In this document: positions 1 through 5,964 of the stretch, piece by piece | How positions within the stretch are numbered: the first letter of the stretch is position 1 | Layout: every line of letters starts with the position of its first letter | Notes under the pieces: model-generated | What the model saw: only the letters and a program-made list of their open reading frames with translations | The model's database searches: none | What the model was told of the DNA's origin: nothing | From: Candidatus Mesolinea sp. | Lineage (GTDB): Bacteria > Chloroflexota > Anaerolineae > Anaerolineales > Anaerolineaceae | Assembly: GCA_003499715.1 (NCBI GenBank) | Contig: DNSH01000087.1 | Span: forward strand, 1 to 8,018 | Reading direction: 5' to 3' | DNA: 8,018 bases | Translations under genes and position numbers: made by a program

Positions 1-100
1 GCCATTGCTCAGGCTGTTCAGCTACCAAGATGGCGCGGTTGAGCGCATTAAAGCGGGTAGCTAAATTGGCTGTGAAGTTATTATTTGTATTTTGTGCCAT
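1..100 (-). CDS. Unidentified protein, N-terminal 33 residues only (cut by left edge)
   Basis: The start is an ATG at 100-98 on the minus strand, open to the window edge (33 codons plus one base). The visible residues begin MAQNTNNNF and continue as a mostly polar, helix-compatible stretch with no signal peptide or membrane segment, so a cytoplasmic protein is likely. The start is supported by a strong ribosome binding site (AAGGAG, 8 bases upstream) that overlaps the glmM stop codon. The gap to glmM is 12 bp, so this is very probably the third gene of the same operon and translationally coupled to glmM. I do not recognise the family from so few residues. Position in the operon hints at, but does not show, a link to amino-sugar or envelope metabolism. 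Confidence 0.75.
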   Translation of the reverse strand, partial: MAQNTNNNFTANLATRFNALNRAILVAEQPEQW

Positions 101-107
101 AAGCTAA

Positions 108-115
108 TCTCCTTA
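108..115 (-). promoter_or_regulatory. Ribosome binding site overlapping the glmM stop codon
   Basis: Read on the minus strand, TAAGGAGA runs from 115 to 108. Its TAA is the glmM stop codon, and AAGGAG is the Shine-Dalgarno sequence for the downstream gene starting at 100, with 8 bases of spacing. This arrangement fits termination-reinitiation coupling between glmM and the edge gene. Confidence 0.7.
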
Positions 116-1582
116 GGCTTCCGTGTTGCGAGGTATCAGCCCGCCTTCAGCTACGTTGAGCACTTCGATGGGTGCACCAAGGGGCGTACCCGTCTCGCGT
201 TGGACAAGTTCGCAGACATTCCAGGCATACTCTGCGACTTCCGCGGTGGTATGGCGGGTATCAGTTTCCAACATCAGGCGGAACTTCGGCTCAGTCCCCG
301 AGTAGCGCAAGTTGCTGCGCACCAACCCTGGCAGCGCTTGCTGCAGCTCCGCTAACAATGCCTCGAGCGGCTGAATTGTTTTAAGATCGGGTTTGGCAGC
401 TACCACACAGGATGCCACTACCTGAGGGTATTTTTGAATGCTCTCCGTTAGCGCCGAAAGTTTTTCTCCGGAGTGAGCGTGCAGCACCTGCAGCATAAAC
501 AGGGCTGAGCGTAAGCCATCTCCGGTGTGATGCTCTGCATCGAAGAGGATCACATGCCCAGATTGTTCTCCACCTAAGCCGAGCTTGCTTTGGGCATTAT
601 CTTCTCGGCTCAAGTTGAAAAGCTTTTCAGTGATGTATTTGTCCCCAACGGGAGTTTCAATGAGATTGAGCTTGCGCTGTTGGCAAAAACCAACCAAAGC
701 CCCATTCGCCATTGTGGTTGTGACCACAGCATTGCCTAACAGCTTGTATTGCGCTCTTAGGTGGTCAGCGAGGATCGCAAGCATGTAATCGCCATCAACC
801 AATCTGCCGCGCTCATCCATCAGGATCACACGATCGGCATCGCCATCAAAAGCCAAGCCTAGGTCGGCGTTATGCTCTTGCACCAATGCAGCAAAGGCTT
901 GTGGATGAGAACGCACATATTCCGAGCCGGCTTGAGCATTAATGTTCAGCCCATCTGGGGAAACGTTCAGCGCGATCACTTTCGCACCTAACCGTCGGAA
1001 AATTTCCGGTCCCACCTGATAAGCTGCGCCGTTGGCGCAATCCAAAACCAATTTTAAGCCGTGCAGATCCAAGCCGGATTGGCTGGTAGCTAAATCTTGC
1101 AAGTAAACTTCGTGGAGATTTGCGCCATCAGTGATTTGACTGTACCCATAGCCATTCGAAGGGAGTTGCTCCGCATTCAGCAGGGCTTCTATCGCCAGCT
1201 CGGTCTCTTCAGGCAGCTTAGTACCTTGGCTGCTAAGGAACTTAATCCCATTTTCAGCAGCAGGGTTATGCGATGCGGAGATGACCACGCCAGCTTGAGC
1301 ACCGGTTTTCTGCGTCAGGAATGCAATTGCAGGGGTAGGCAGTACGCCCAAGTCCACCACTTCCGCACCGCTAGCCAGCAGCCCAGCCACCAATGCACTC
1401 TGCAGCATTGGACCTGAGCTGCGGGTATCCCGCCCAACCACGAAGGTGGGGCGGCTTTCACTTTCCGCACCTAAAACTAATCCGGCAGCCTTACCTAACT
1501 GCAATACAAACTCCGCGGACATGGGTGCCGTTCCCGCCGTCCCGCGGATACCATCCGTTCCAAAATATTGAGGTTTTACCAT
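113..1582 (-). CDS. glmM: Phosphoglucosamine mutase
   Basis: GlmM interconverts glucosamine-6-phosphate and glucosamine-1-phosphate in the cytoplasm, the step before UDP-GlcNAc synthesis for peptidoglycan and other glycans. The 489-residue product shows the alpha-D-phosphohexomutase hallmarks in order: FGTDGIRG at 7-14; the phosphoserine loop ISASHNP at 101-107, with Ser104 aligning to E. coli Ser102; the metal loop DGDADR at 246-251; the sugar-specificity loop GGEQSGH at 337-343; and the phosphate-binding loop RYSGTEP at 426-432. FGTDGIRG, the SASHNP context and TGDG at 353-356 match GlmM better than phosphomannomutases. It is about 40 residues longer than E. coli GlmM, partly from a C-terminal tail of roughly 28 residues after domain 4. 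An AAGGA motif precedes the ATG. It lies 23 bp downstream of the EEP-fold gene and 12 bp upstream of the edge gene, so it is mid-operon. Confidence 0.95.
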   Translation of the reverse strand: MVKPQYFGTDGIRGTAGTAPMSAEFVLQLGKAAGLVLGAESESRPTFVVGRDTRSSGPMLQSALVAGLLASGAEVVDLGVLPTPAIAFLTQKTGAQAGVVISASHNPAAENGIKFLSSQGTKLPEETELAIEALLNAEQLPSNGYGYSQITDGANLHEVYLQDLATSQSGLDLHGLKLVLDCANGAAYQVGPEIFRRLGAKVIALNVSPDGLNINAQAGSEYVRSHPQAFAALVQEHNADLGLAFDGDADRVILMDERGRLVDGDYMLAILADHLRAQYKLLGNAVVTTTMANGALVGFCQQRKLNLIETPVGDKYITEKLFNLSREDNAQSKLGLGGEQSGHVILFDAEHHTGDGLRSALFMLQVLHAHSGEKLSALTESIQKYPQVVASCVVAAKPDLKTIQPLEALLAELQQALPGLVRSNLRYSGTEPKFRLMLETDTRHTTAEVAEYAWNVCELVQRETGTPLGAPIEVLNVAEGGLIPRNTEA

Positions 1583-1605
1583 AGATTTTTCCTTAATTAG
1601 GCTTG

Positions 1606-2499
1606 CTATTCTATCACCACGTCAGCCACCACGGGCAAGTGATCGGAGATGCGATGCGCCAAATCGTTGGCGATCACTTGGCACGTAAAACTATGTAATC
1701 GGCTGCTCGGAAAGAAGTAGATATGATCCACCGCGCCAGCTTCTGGGTGGGTAGGTATGTCGTTTGAGGGGGCTAGGCGAACAAAGCCGTGCACTGCCTC
1801 AAGCCCAAGCCGTAAAGCAGGTTCATCGGGGTTGGCATTAAAGTCCCCTGTCAATAGCAATGGCAGCTCCTTCTGCAATATATTCTCTGCAAGCAGGGCG
1901 ATCACTCGGCTGATCTGTTCAGCGCGCAGCTGTTGCGCTTGTGCCACAATTGCATCCTCCTTAGCCTCTCCACGTTCGCCTATCAAGGTCGTCAGATGCA
2001 GATTCACCAGATAAGGGAACGGGTTGCGTTTGAGGCGGGTGAGGATGACGTAGCGCGGATCGGTATCGCGTGTGCCTTCATATCTAAGGGGCTGGTAGAT
2101 GGGCACATTACGTGGAACGCCCTCGCGGGCTGGGTCACTCAGGCGCGCAAAGGGCAGGCGTGAAAAGACTGCGTTGCCCTTAGACCAATCCCACCAGTCT
2201 TTGAATAAGCCGTTGACCATCAGATCCTTTTTGACTTGCATATGGTGCTTCATGGAAAGTGTTTCGCCATAGCAATGAAAGGAATATTCAACGCCATTGC
2301 GGATTAGATCAACCATGCTGTGCTTGAGACCTTCGGCATCGATGTATTGGGCAATCTCCTGCACGCAAAGCACATCCGGTTGAATCTGATAGAGCAAGTC
2401 GAGCAAGGCTTCATTCTTTGAGGTGGTTTCATCTGGTTCACCGCTGAAGTTTTTTACGCCTCCTCCCAGGTTCAAGCTCATTACGCGCAATGACAACAT
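1606..2499 (-). CDS. Endonuclease/exonuclease/phosphatase (EEP) fold protein
   Basis: The 297-residue protein carries the DNase I/exonuclease III-type metal-dependent phosphoesterase signature from end to end: Asn10 in MSLNLGG, the metal ligand Glu48 in VLCVQE, GNAVFSRLP at 108-116, His168 in VNLHLTT, Asp219 and Asn221 in LTGDFNANPDE, Asp258 in VDHIYFF, and the terminal SDHLPVV with Asp286/His287. All expected catalytic positions are present, so it should be active. There is no signal peptide or membrane segment, so it is probably cytoplasmic. A tryptophan-rich segment (KDWWDW, 100-105) and a basic loop around 84-92 may shape substrate choice. The family covers DNases, phosphoinositide and sphingomyelin phosphodiesterases, so the substrate cannot be read from sequence. 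It is the first gene of the glmM operon. The Shine-Dalgarno match AAAGGA is somewhat far from the ATG (about 12 bases). Confidence 0.88.
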   Translation of the reverse strand: MLSLRVMSLNLGGGVKNFSGEPDETTSKNEALLDLLYQIQPDVLCVQEIAQYIDAEGLKHSMVDLIRNGVEYSFHCYGETLSMKHHMQVKKDLMVNGLFKDWWDWSKGNAVFSRLPFARLSDPAREGVPRNVPIYQPLRYEGTRDTDPRYVILTRLKRNPFPYLVNLHLTTLIGERGEAKEDAIVAQAQQLRAEQISRVIALLAENILQKELPLLLTGDFNANPDEPALRLGLEAVHGFVRLAPSNDIPTHPEAGAVDHIYFFPSSRLHSFTCQVIANDLAHRISDHLPVVADVVIE

Positions 2500-2541
2500 C
2501 TCTGCTGTTATTCCTTTCTGTTATGGCATGCTTACGCGGCA

Positions 2542-2550
2542 ATTATACCA
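2542..2550 (-). promoter_or_regulatory. Extended -10 promoter of the EEP-glmM operon
   Basis: On the minus strand the motif is TGG-TATAAT, a consensus -10 hexamer with the TGn extension. No good -35 hexamer sits 16-18 bases upstream (CTACAT at 17), which suits an extended -10 promoter. The expected start site is near 2535, giving a leader of about 35 bases before the ATG at 2499. Confidence 0.55.
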
Positions 2551-2610
2551 ACGCCTCAAGTGCAATGTAGAATATCTTTACGTGTTACATAAGGTTTTTG
2601 GTTATACTTT

Positions 2611-2619
2611 TGGTATCAT
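2611..2619 (+). promoter_or_regulatory. Probable extended -10 promoter of msrP
   Basis: TGG-TATCAT lies 17 bases upstream of the msrP ATG and mirrors the TGG-TATAAT box of the opposing operon. No -35 match is convincing. An overlapping alternative -10, TATACT at 2603-2608, cannot be excluded. With TATCAT the leader would be only about 10-11 bases and would have no strong Shine-Dalgarno sequence. Confidence 0.4.
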
Positions 2620-2636
2620 TCTAAAAAAGAGCCGCC

Positions 2637-3563
2637 ATGAATACTGAGAGTCCCACACCACCCCCAAACCAAGAGCCAATTACCCCCAAGCAGCTTTACC
2701 TAACACGCCGGAAGTTCCTGGAAGCTGCTGGTATCTTTTCCGCCAGTGCTATCTTAGCAGCTTGCATGGGTAGCACCCCCGCTTCACCTTCTGGTCCGGT
2801 CACACCAGAAACAGACACTGAGACGCCTAAGAACCTGGCGACAAGTTACAATAACTATTACGAATTTGGCACCTCCAAATCCTCAGTGGCTGAACGGGCA
2901 GCAAATTTTCAAATGCAGCCCTGGCAGGTGGAAGTGGGCGGATTAGTTAAACACCCGCAAACCTTCAGTATCGAAGACCTTTTGGTTAATTTCAAACAAG
3001 AGCAGCGCGTTTACCGTATGCGTTGCGTGGAGGCTTGGTCGATGGTACTGCCTTGGACGGGCTTTCCTCTGGCTAAGCTACTGGAGGCAGTGGTACCACT
3101 CCCCGAGGCGAAATTCGTCGCGTTCCAGTCAGTCTACCGTCCCGAGGAAATGCCCGGTCAGGTTAGACTGGATTTCCCTTGGCCTTACCTGGAAGGTTTG
3201 CGCTTGGATGAGGCTCAGCACCCACTGACGCTTCTGGCAACCGGCCTTTATGAAGAGCCGCTTACCCCACAAAACGGCGGACCCATCCGCTTGGTTGTGC
3301 CGTGGAAGTACGGCTTCAAGAGCGCCAAGGCGCTGGTGAAAATTACCTTGCAGGCTGACCAACCGGTCACCTTCTGGAATGCCATCGCCCCGCAGGAATA
3401 CGGCTTTTATGCTAACGTCAACCCTGCGGTAGACCATCCGCGTTGGTCTCAAAGCGAAGAGCGGCGCATCGGGGAGATTGGCTCCCGTGCTACGCTGCTC
3501 TTCAACGGTTATAATGAAGTGGCGCCACTTTATGAAGGCATGAACCTAACCGTAAATTTTTAA
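2637..3563 (+). CDS. msrP: Tat-exported methionine-sulfoxide reductase, molybdopterin catalytic subunit (MsrP/YedY), predicted lipoprotein
   Basis: MsrP reduces methionine sulfoxide in proteins outside the cytoplasmic membrane using a mononuclear Mo-molybdopterin cofactor. From about residue 77 onward the 308-residue product follows E. coli MsrP closely: EFGT (76-79), the molybdenum-ligand cysteine Cys130 inside RVYRMRCVEAWSM, EGLRLDEA, PPQNG-like PQNGG at 211-215, VPWKYGFK (221-228), and EYGFYANVNP with DHPRWSQ. The N-terminus has a proline-rich, polar 23-residue lead, a twin-arginine motif TRRKFL at 23-28, a hydrophobic stretch, and a lipobox LAAC with Cys43, then a Ser/Thr/Pro linker. This predicts folded export by Tat followed by lipid anchoring, unlike the soluble E. 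coli protein. No msrQ (haem membrane partner) gene is adjacent. It is a single-gene unit, divergent from the EEP-glmM operon and convergent with the LCP gene 23 bp away. Confidence 0.92.
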   Translation: MNTESPTPPPNQEPITPKQLYLTRRKFLEAAGIFSASAILAACMGSTPASPSGPVTPETDTETPKNLATSYNNYYEFGTSKSSVAERAANFQMQPWQVEVGGLVKHPQTFSIEDLLVNFKQEQRVYRMRCVEAWSMVLPWTGFPLAKLLEAVVPLPEAKFVAFQSVYRPEEMPGQVRLDFPWPYLEGLRLDEAQHPLTLLATGLYEEPLTPQNGGPIRLVVPWKYGFKSAKALVKITLQADQPVTFWNAIAPQEYGFYANVNPAVDHPRWSQSEERRIGEIGSRATLLFNGYNEVAPLYEGMNLTVNF

Positions 3564-3586
3564 CCAGTTATGATTTGCAAGGCTGC

Positions 3587-4705
3587 TTATTGCGGAGGAA
3601 GCGCATCCGCCTCAAAAAGATCACAAAACTCAATGATCTTATCTTTGGGGATATCCCAGATGAAGGACCTGCCGACGCGGGCGATATCTGTCCAGCCTTG
3701 AACTAACCATTCATCCGGGAAGCGCACAAATTGAATTTGGTCATCCTCGAGTTTTGTCAGCAAACAAGTTAGATGCTGAATTTGAGCCATACTCAGATCG
3801 GTCTGCACGTCGTCCAGCATGGTACTGACGAGCTTAGGGAGGCTGGTTATTAAGCTAGGGCTAGTAAGCTTATCTTTAATAGCCATTAAGACCATAGATT
3901 GATGTTCTGAGCGCACAATGTCGCCATAACGGGCGCGGCAGCGCACAAAGGTTAGCGCCCTGGCACCATCCATATGGTTCACACCCACGCCAAAGTAATC
4001 AGGCAGTTGGTTATTGGGGTCAATGGCTTCTGCTCCCATAGGGCGGCAATCAACGGGTTCACCCAAAGTGATATCTACCCCACCGATCGCATTAACAATT
4101 TTCTCAAAAGCGATCATATTTATAGCAAGATAGTGGTCCACATAAAGGTCATAGTTATAGGCAATGGTGCGCGCCAGTAAGCCTGGCCCGCCCCCAGGAC
4201 CTTCATAAAAACCCATTCCCGGTCCTCCATAAAAGTAAGCTTGATTTAGCTTCGCATTGTAAATCTCAGCCTGCTTGGAGGGGATTAGGTCAGGGATTTG
4301 CACTTCCAGGTCACGCGGTAGGGTCAAAATGGTTACCTTAGGCGTGACAAAATCGATGCGCATCACGCGGATGACGTCTGAAAGGCCATAGAGGTATTGG
4401 GGGTCGGTGGAGTCAATGCCAGCAGCTAATAGGTACATTATTTTCGTGTCCCCGCAAACAGGATCTCCTACAGGTTCCGTAGGTATAGGTATAACACCTG
4501 TCTGCCCACCTTCACCAGCAACTTCGGAATTTGAGCCACTTCCCGCAAATCCACCATTAGCTTTTGAAGTTCTAGTTGGCAAGCCTAACGGTTCCCCTAA
4601 AGAACGGTTCCAATTAGCCATAACAAAAACTCCGCCTACGACCAAAATCAGAAGAATTATCCCTAGAATGATGGCTAGAACAGGTTTCTTTTTATTTTCT
4701 TTCAT
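3587..4705 (-). CDS. LCP (LytR-CpsA-Psr) family glycopolymer transferase
   Basis: LCP proteins transfer undecaprenyl-pyrophosphate-linked glycopolymers onto the cell wall or protein acceptors outside the membrane. I place the start at the ATG at 4705-4703, with GAGGAA 3 bases upstream. An in-frame ATG at 4780 would add 25 residues but would put the promoter -10 box inside the gene. The 372-residue product has a lysine-rich N-terminus, one membrane helix at about 9-30, a Gly/Ser/Pro linker to about 82, and the LCP domain from about 88 to 282. Conserved pieces are LSDVIRVMRID (Asp110, Asp118), LPRDLEV (Arg131, Asp132), a glycine-rich loop at 160-175, VDHYLAIN, IGGVDI at 207-212, and FVRCRARYGDIVRSEHQ (Arg255, Arg257, Arg265). 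The usual R-x-x-R-Q end of that last motif has His268 instead of the second Arg. There is no LytR C-terminal domain. Its polymer is unknown. Confidence 0.9.
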   Translation of the reverse strand: MKENKKKPVLAIILGIILLILVVGGVFVMANWNRSLGEPLGLPTRTSKANGGFAGSGSNSEVAGEGGQTGVIPIPTEPVGDPVCGDTKIMYLLAAGIDSTDPQYLYGLSDVIRVMRIDFVTPKVTILTLPRDLEVQIPDLIPSKQAEIYNAKLNQAYFYGGPGMGFYEGPGGGPGLLARTIAYNYDLYVDHYLAINMIAFEKIVNAIGGVDITLGEPVDCRPMGAEAIDPNNQLPDYFGVGVNHMDGARALTFVRCRARYGDIVRSEHQSMVLMAIKDKLTSPSLITSLPKLVSTMLDDVQTDLSMAQIQHLTCLLTKLEDDQIQFVRFPDEWLVQGWTDIARVGRSFIWDIPKDKIIEFCDLFEADALPPQ

Positions 4706-4708
4706 GTT

Positions 4709-4714
4709 TTCCTC
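4709..4714 (-). promoter_or_regulatory. Ribosome binding site that fixes the LCP start
   Basis: GAGGAA on the minus strand sits 3 bases before the ATG at 4705 (5 bases from its GAGG core). No comparable site precedes the alternative ATG at 4780, so the shorter 372-residue product is preferred. Confidence 0.7.
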
Positions 4715-4728
4715 GCTGATGTAATAAG

Positions 4729-4745
4729 CACGATTAATTATCGTG
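4729..4745. promoter_or_regulatory. 17-bp near-perfect palindrome, candidate operator or leader hairpin
   Basis: CACGAT-TAATT-ATCGTG has 6-bp perfect arms, and the two outermost bases of the TAATT centre also pair apart from one T-T mismatch position. It begins about 10 bases downstream of the LCP -10 box, so it would cover roughly +3 to +19 of the transcript. That is a typical place for a repressor operator; as RNA it could only form a short, AU-capped hairpin. The cognate protein is not identifiable. Confidence 0.4.
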
Positions 4746-4754
4746 AGTAACGCT

Positions 4755-4764
4755 ATTATAGCTT
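4755..4764 (-). promoter_or_regulatory. Promoter -10 region of the LCP gene
   Basis: Minus-strand AAGCTATAAT contains a consensus TATAAT at 4760-4755. The -35 position (about 4778-4783, AGAATG) is a poor match. The expected start near 4748 gives a leader of about 43 bases. The box lies in an 11-bp palindrome, GCTAT-T-ATAGC, at 4752-4762. Confidence 0.5.
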
Positions 4765-4821
4765 TAAAATCTAAACCCATTCTTGATAGGCCACGGCGTA
4801 AAATTAGAAAAATATATTTTC

Positions 4822-4831
4822 AAGCTATAAT
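4822..4831 (+). promoter_or_regulatory. Promoter -10 region of the HIRAN-protein gene
   Basis: Plus-strand AAGCTATAAT contains a consensus TATAAT at 4826-4831 and is the exact inverted copy of the LCP -10 region at 4755-4764. TTAGAA at 4804-4809 (16-base spacing) is a weak -35. The expected start near 4838 leaves a leader of only about 11 bases, which still contains the GGAG ribosome binding site at 4839-4842. Confidence 0.5.
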
Positions 4832-4848
4832 GCTTAGCGGAGCAAACG

Positions 4849-5964
4849 ATGATCAGCTTCTTCGAATGCTTAGGATACAAATCTTCCACAGAAAGCGATT
4901 TTAAGCAGTTCTGGGACTTTTTTAGCGAGCATTTTACCCAAGTAGATTTGTCCAATTTGACTTACCGCTCCTTGCTCACCAAGCAAGGCATTGAGATGTG
5001 GCAATCATTAGGCAAGGGAGGTACAGGAGAGAGCTTTAATTTCCATTATCACACTTCCACCGATCAACGCGGAATGCTGCTGGACCGCATGGAAGCCCCC
5101 GCAAAAAACGTGGACGGGCTGTTCCAGTTGCAAGTGGGTGCAGAGAAAGATTTGCGCATCCAATCCTTAATAAACCCAAAAGAGCCCATCGAGACCCACA
5201 CTGAAGGTTACCAAATCCTCTTCCAGCCGCCTAACTATCACTGGTACGGTCACTTATCTTTGCCCTGCAGGGCTACGGTACAGTTAACGGCTTTCCCAGA
5301 GACTGTCCGGTTATTCCCGGCTGGGACCAAATCTATGCCAGTCGGTATGAAAGAGGCAGATCTAGGCGTTTGCTATATTCTGATGCAGGATGAGGATCAA
5401 CAAGAGAAAGGGGAAGATATCTTTCCTCTATTGCAATTCGGGGGCATCATCCGCACACTAACGAGTTTTGTCAACGAGGTGAGTGGAAAGTTAGTCTATG
5501 CTGCGGTGATTGATACTGCTGGCATGTTCCTCGACTTGCTCATTCCGCCAGCTATGGTTGACCAGGTTCCCAAGCCCGGTATGTGCGTGCAAGTTCAATC
5601 ATGGCTCACAGGGCGCATCCGTGAAGTCCTCCCGCCAGAGCCACTTTTGGTGTTCCTGATGCAGACATACGTTGCTGGCACATACTATCATGACGTGGGA
5701 GCCCGCGCACAAGAGTTTGCCTTTTGGGATGAGCTCGCCCTCGTGCGCGAACCGCACAACCCATACGACACACAAGCCATTGCCGTGCAGAGCCTGGATG
5801 GAGAAAAGATAGGCTATATCCCACGAGAGAAAAACGCACACTTATCAGCCCGAATGGACCGTGGGGAAAAGCTTGCTGCTTATCTTGCCCACCGCTACCA
5901 TCGTGAAGGGCAGCCGGAACAGTTTGTTATCCGCATTTATAGCTGTGGTGGGCAAAATACCTAA
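4849..5964 (+). CDS. HIRAN-domain protein with unrecognised N-terminal region
   Basis: The 371-residue product ends in a HIRAN domain at about 272-365. This shows the family landmarks: the opening TYVAGTYYH, LVREPHNPYDTQAIAV at 298-313, and the GYIPR turn at 322-326 followed by a helical tail. HIRAN domains, known from HLTF/Rad5-type remodellers, bind DNA ends, especially free 3' ends; a nucleic-acid role here is inferred from that. Residues 1-265 match no family I can name with confidence. They begin with a helical part (about 1-55), followed by mainly beta-strand-like sequence. The segment at 212-257, which contains a short acid/hydrophobic core and ends WLTGRI, could be an OB-like barrel. 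No helicase, nuclease or membrane motif is visible, so it should be cytoplasmic. The ATG has GGAG 6 bases upstream. It is transcribed alone, divergent from the LCP gene, and its stop overlaps that of the sensor kinase. Confidence 0.8.
   Translation: MISFFECLGYKSSTESDFKQFWDFFSEHFTQVDLSNLTYRSLLTKQGIEMWQSLGKGGTGESFNFHYHTSTDQRGMLLDRMEAPAKNVDGLFQLQVGAEKDLRIQSLINPKEPIETHTEGYQILFQPPNYHWYGHLSLPCRATVQLTAFPETVRLFPAGTKSMPVGMKEADLGVCYILMQDEDQQEKGEDIFPLLQFGGIIRTLTSFVNEVSGKLVYAAVIDTAGMFLDLLIPPAMVDQVPKPGMCVQVQSWLTGRIREVLPPEPLLVFLMQTYVAGTYYHDVGARAQEFAFWDELALVREPHNPYDTQAIAVQSLDGEKIGYIPREKNAHLSARMDRGEKLAAYLAHRYHREGQPEQFVIRIYSCGGQNT

Noticed and set aside
1097..1417. 106-codon plus-strand open frame inside glmM
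   Set aside because: It is an antisense shadow of glmM with an irregular, Cys/Gln/Arg-rich composition and no family resemblance.
3129..3452. 107-codon minus-strand open frame inside msrP
   Set aside because: It is wholly antisense to a gene with strong family identity, has no ribosome binding site and no recognisable domain.
3592..3610. GCGGA/TCCGC hairpin as LCP or msrP terminator
   Set aside because: It is short, has a 9-base loop and no T-run on either strand, and encodes the last LCP residues.
4706..4780. 25-codon N-terminal extension of the LCP gene
   Set aside because: It contains the predicted -10 box and palindrome, has no ribosome binding site at 4780, and would place polar and hydrophobic sequence ahead of an already typical Lys-rich membrane start.
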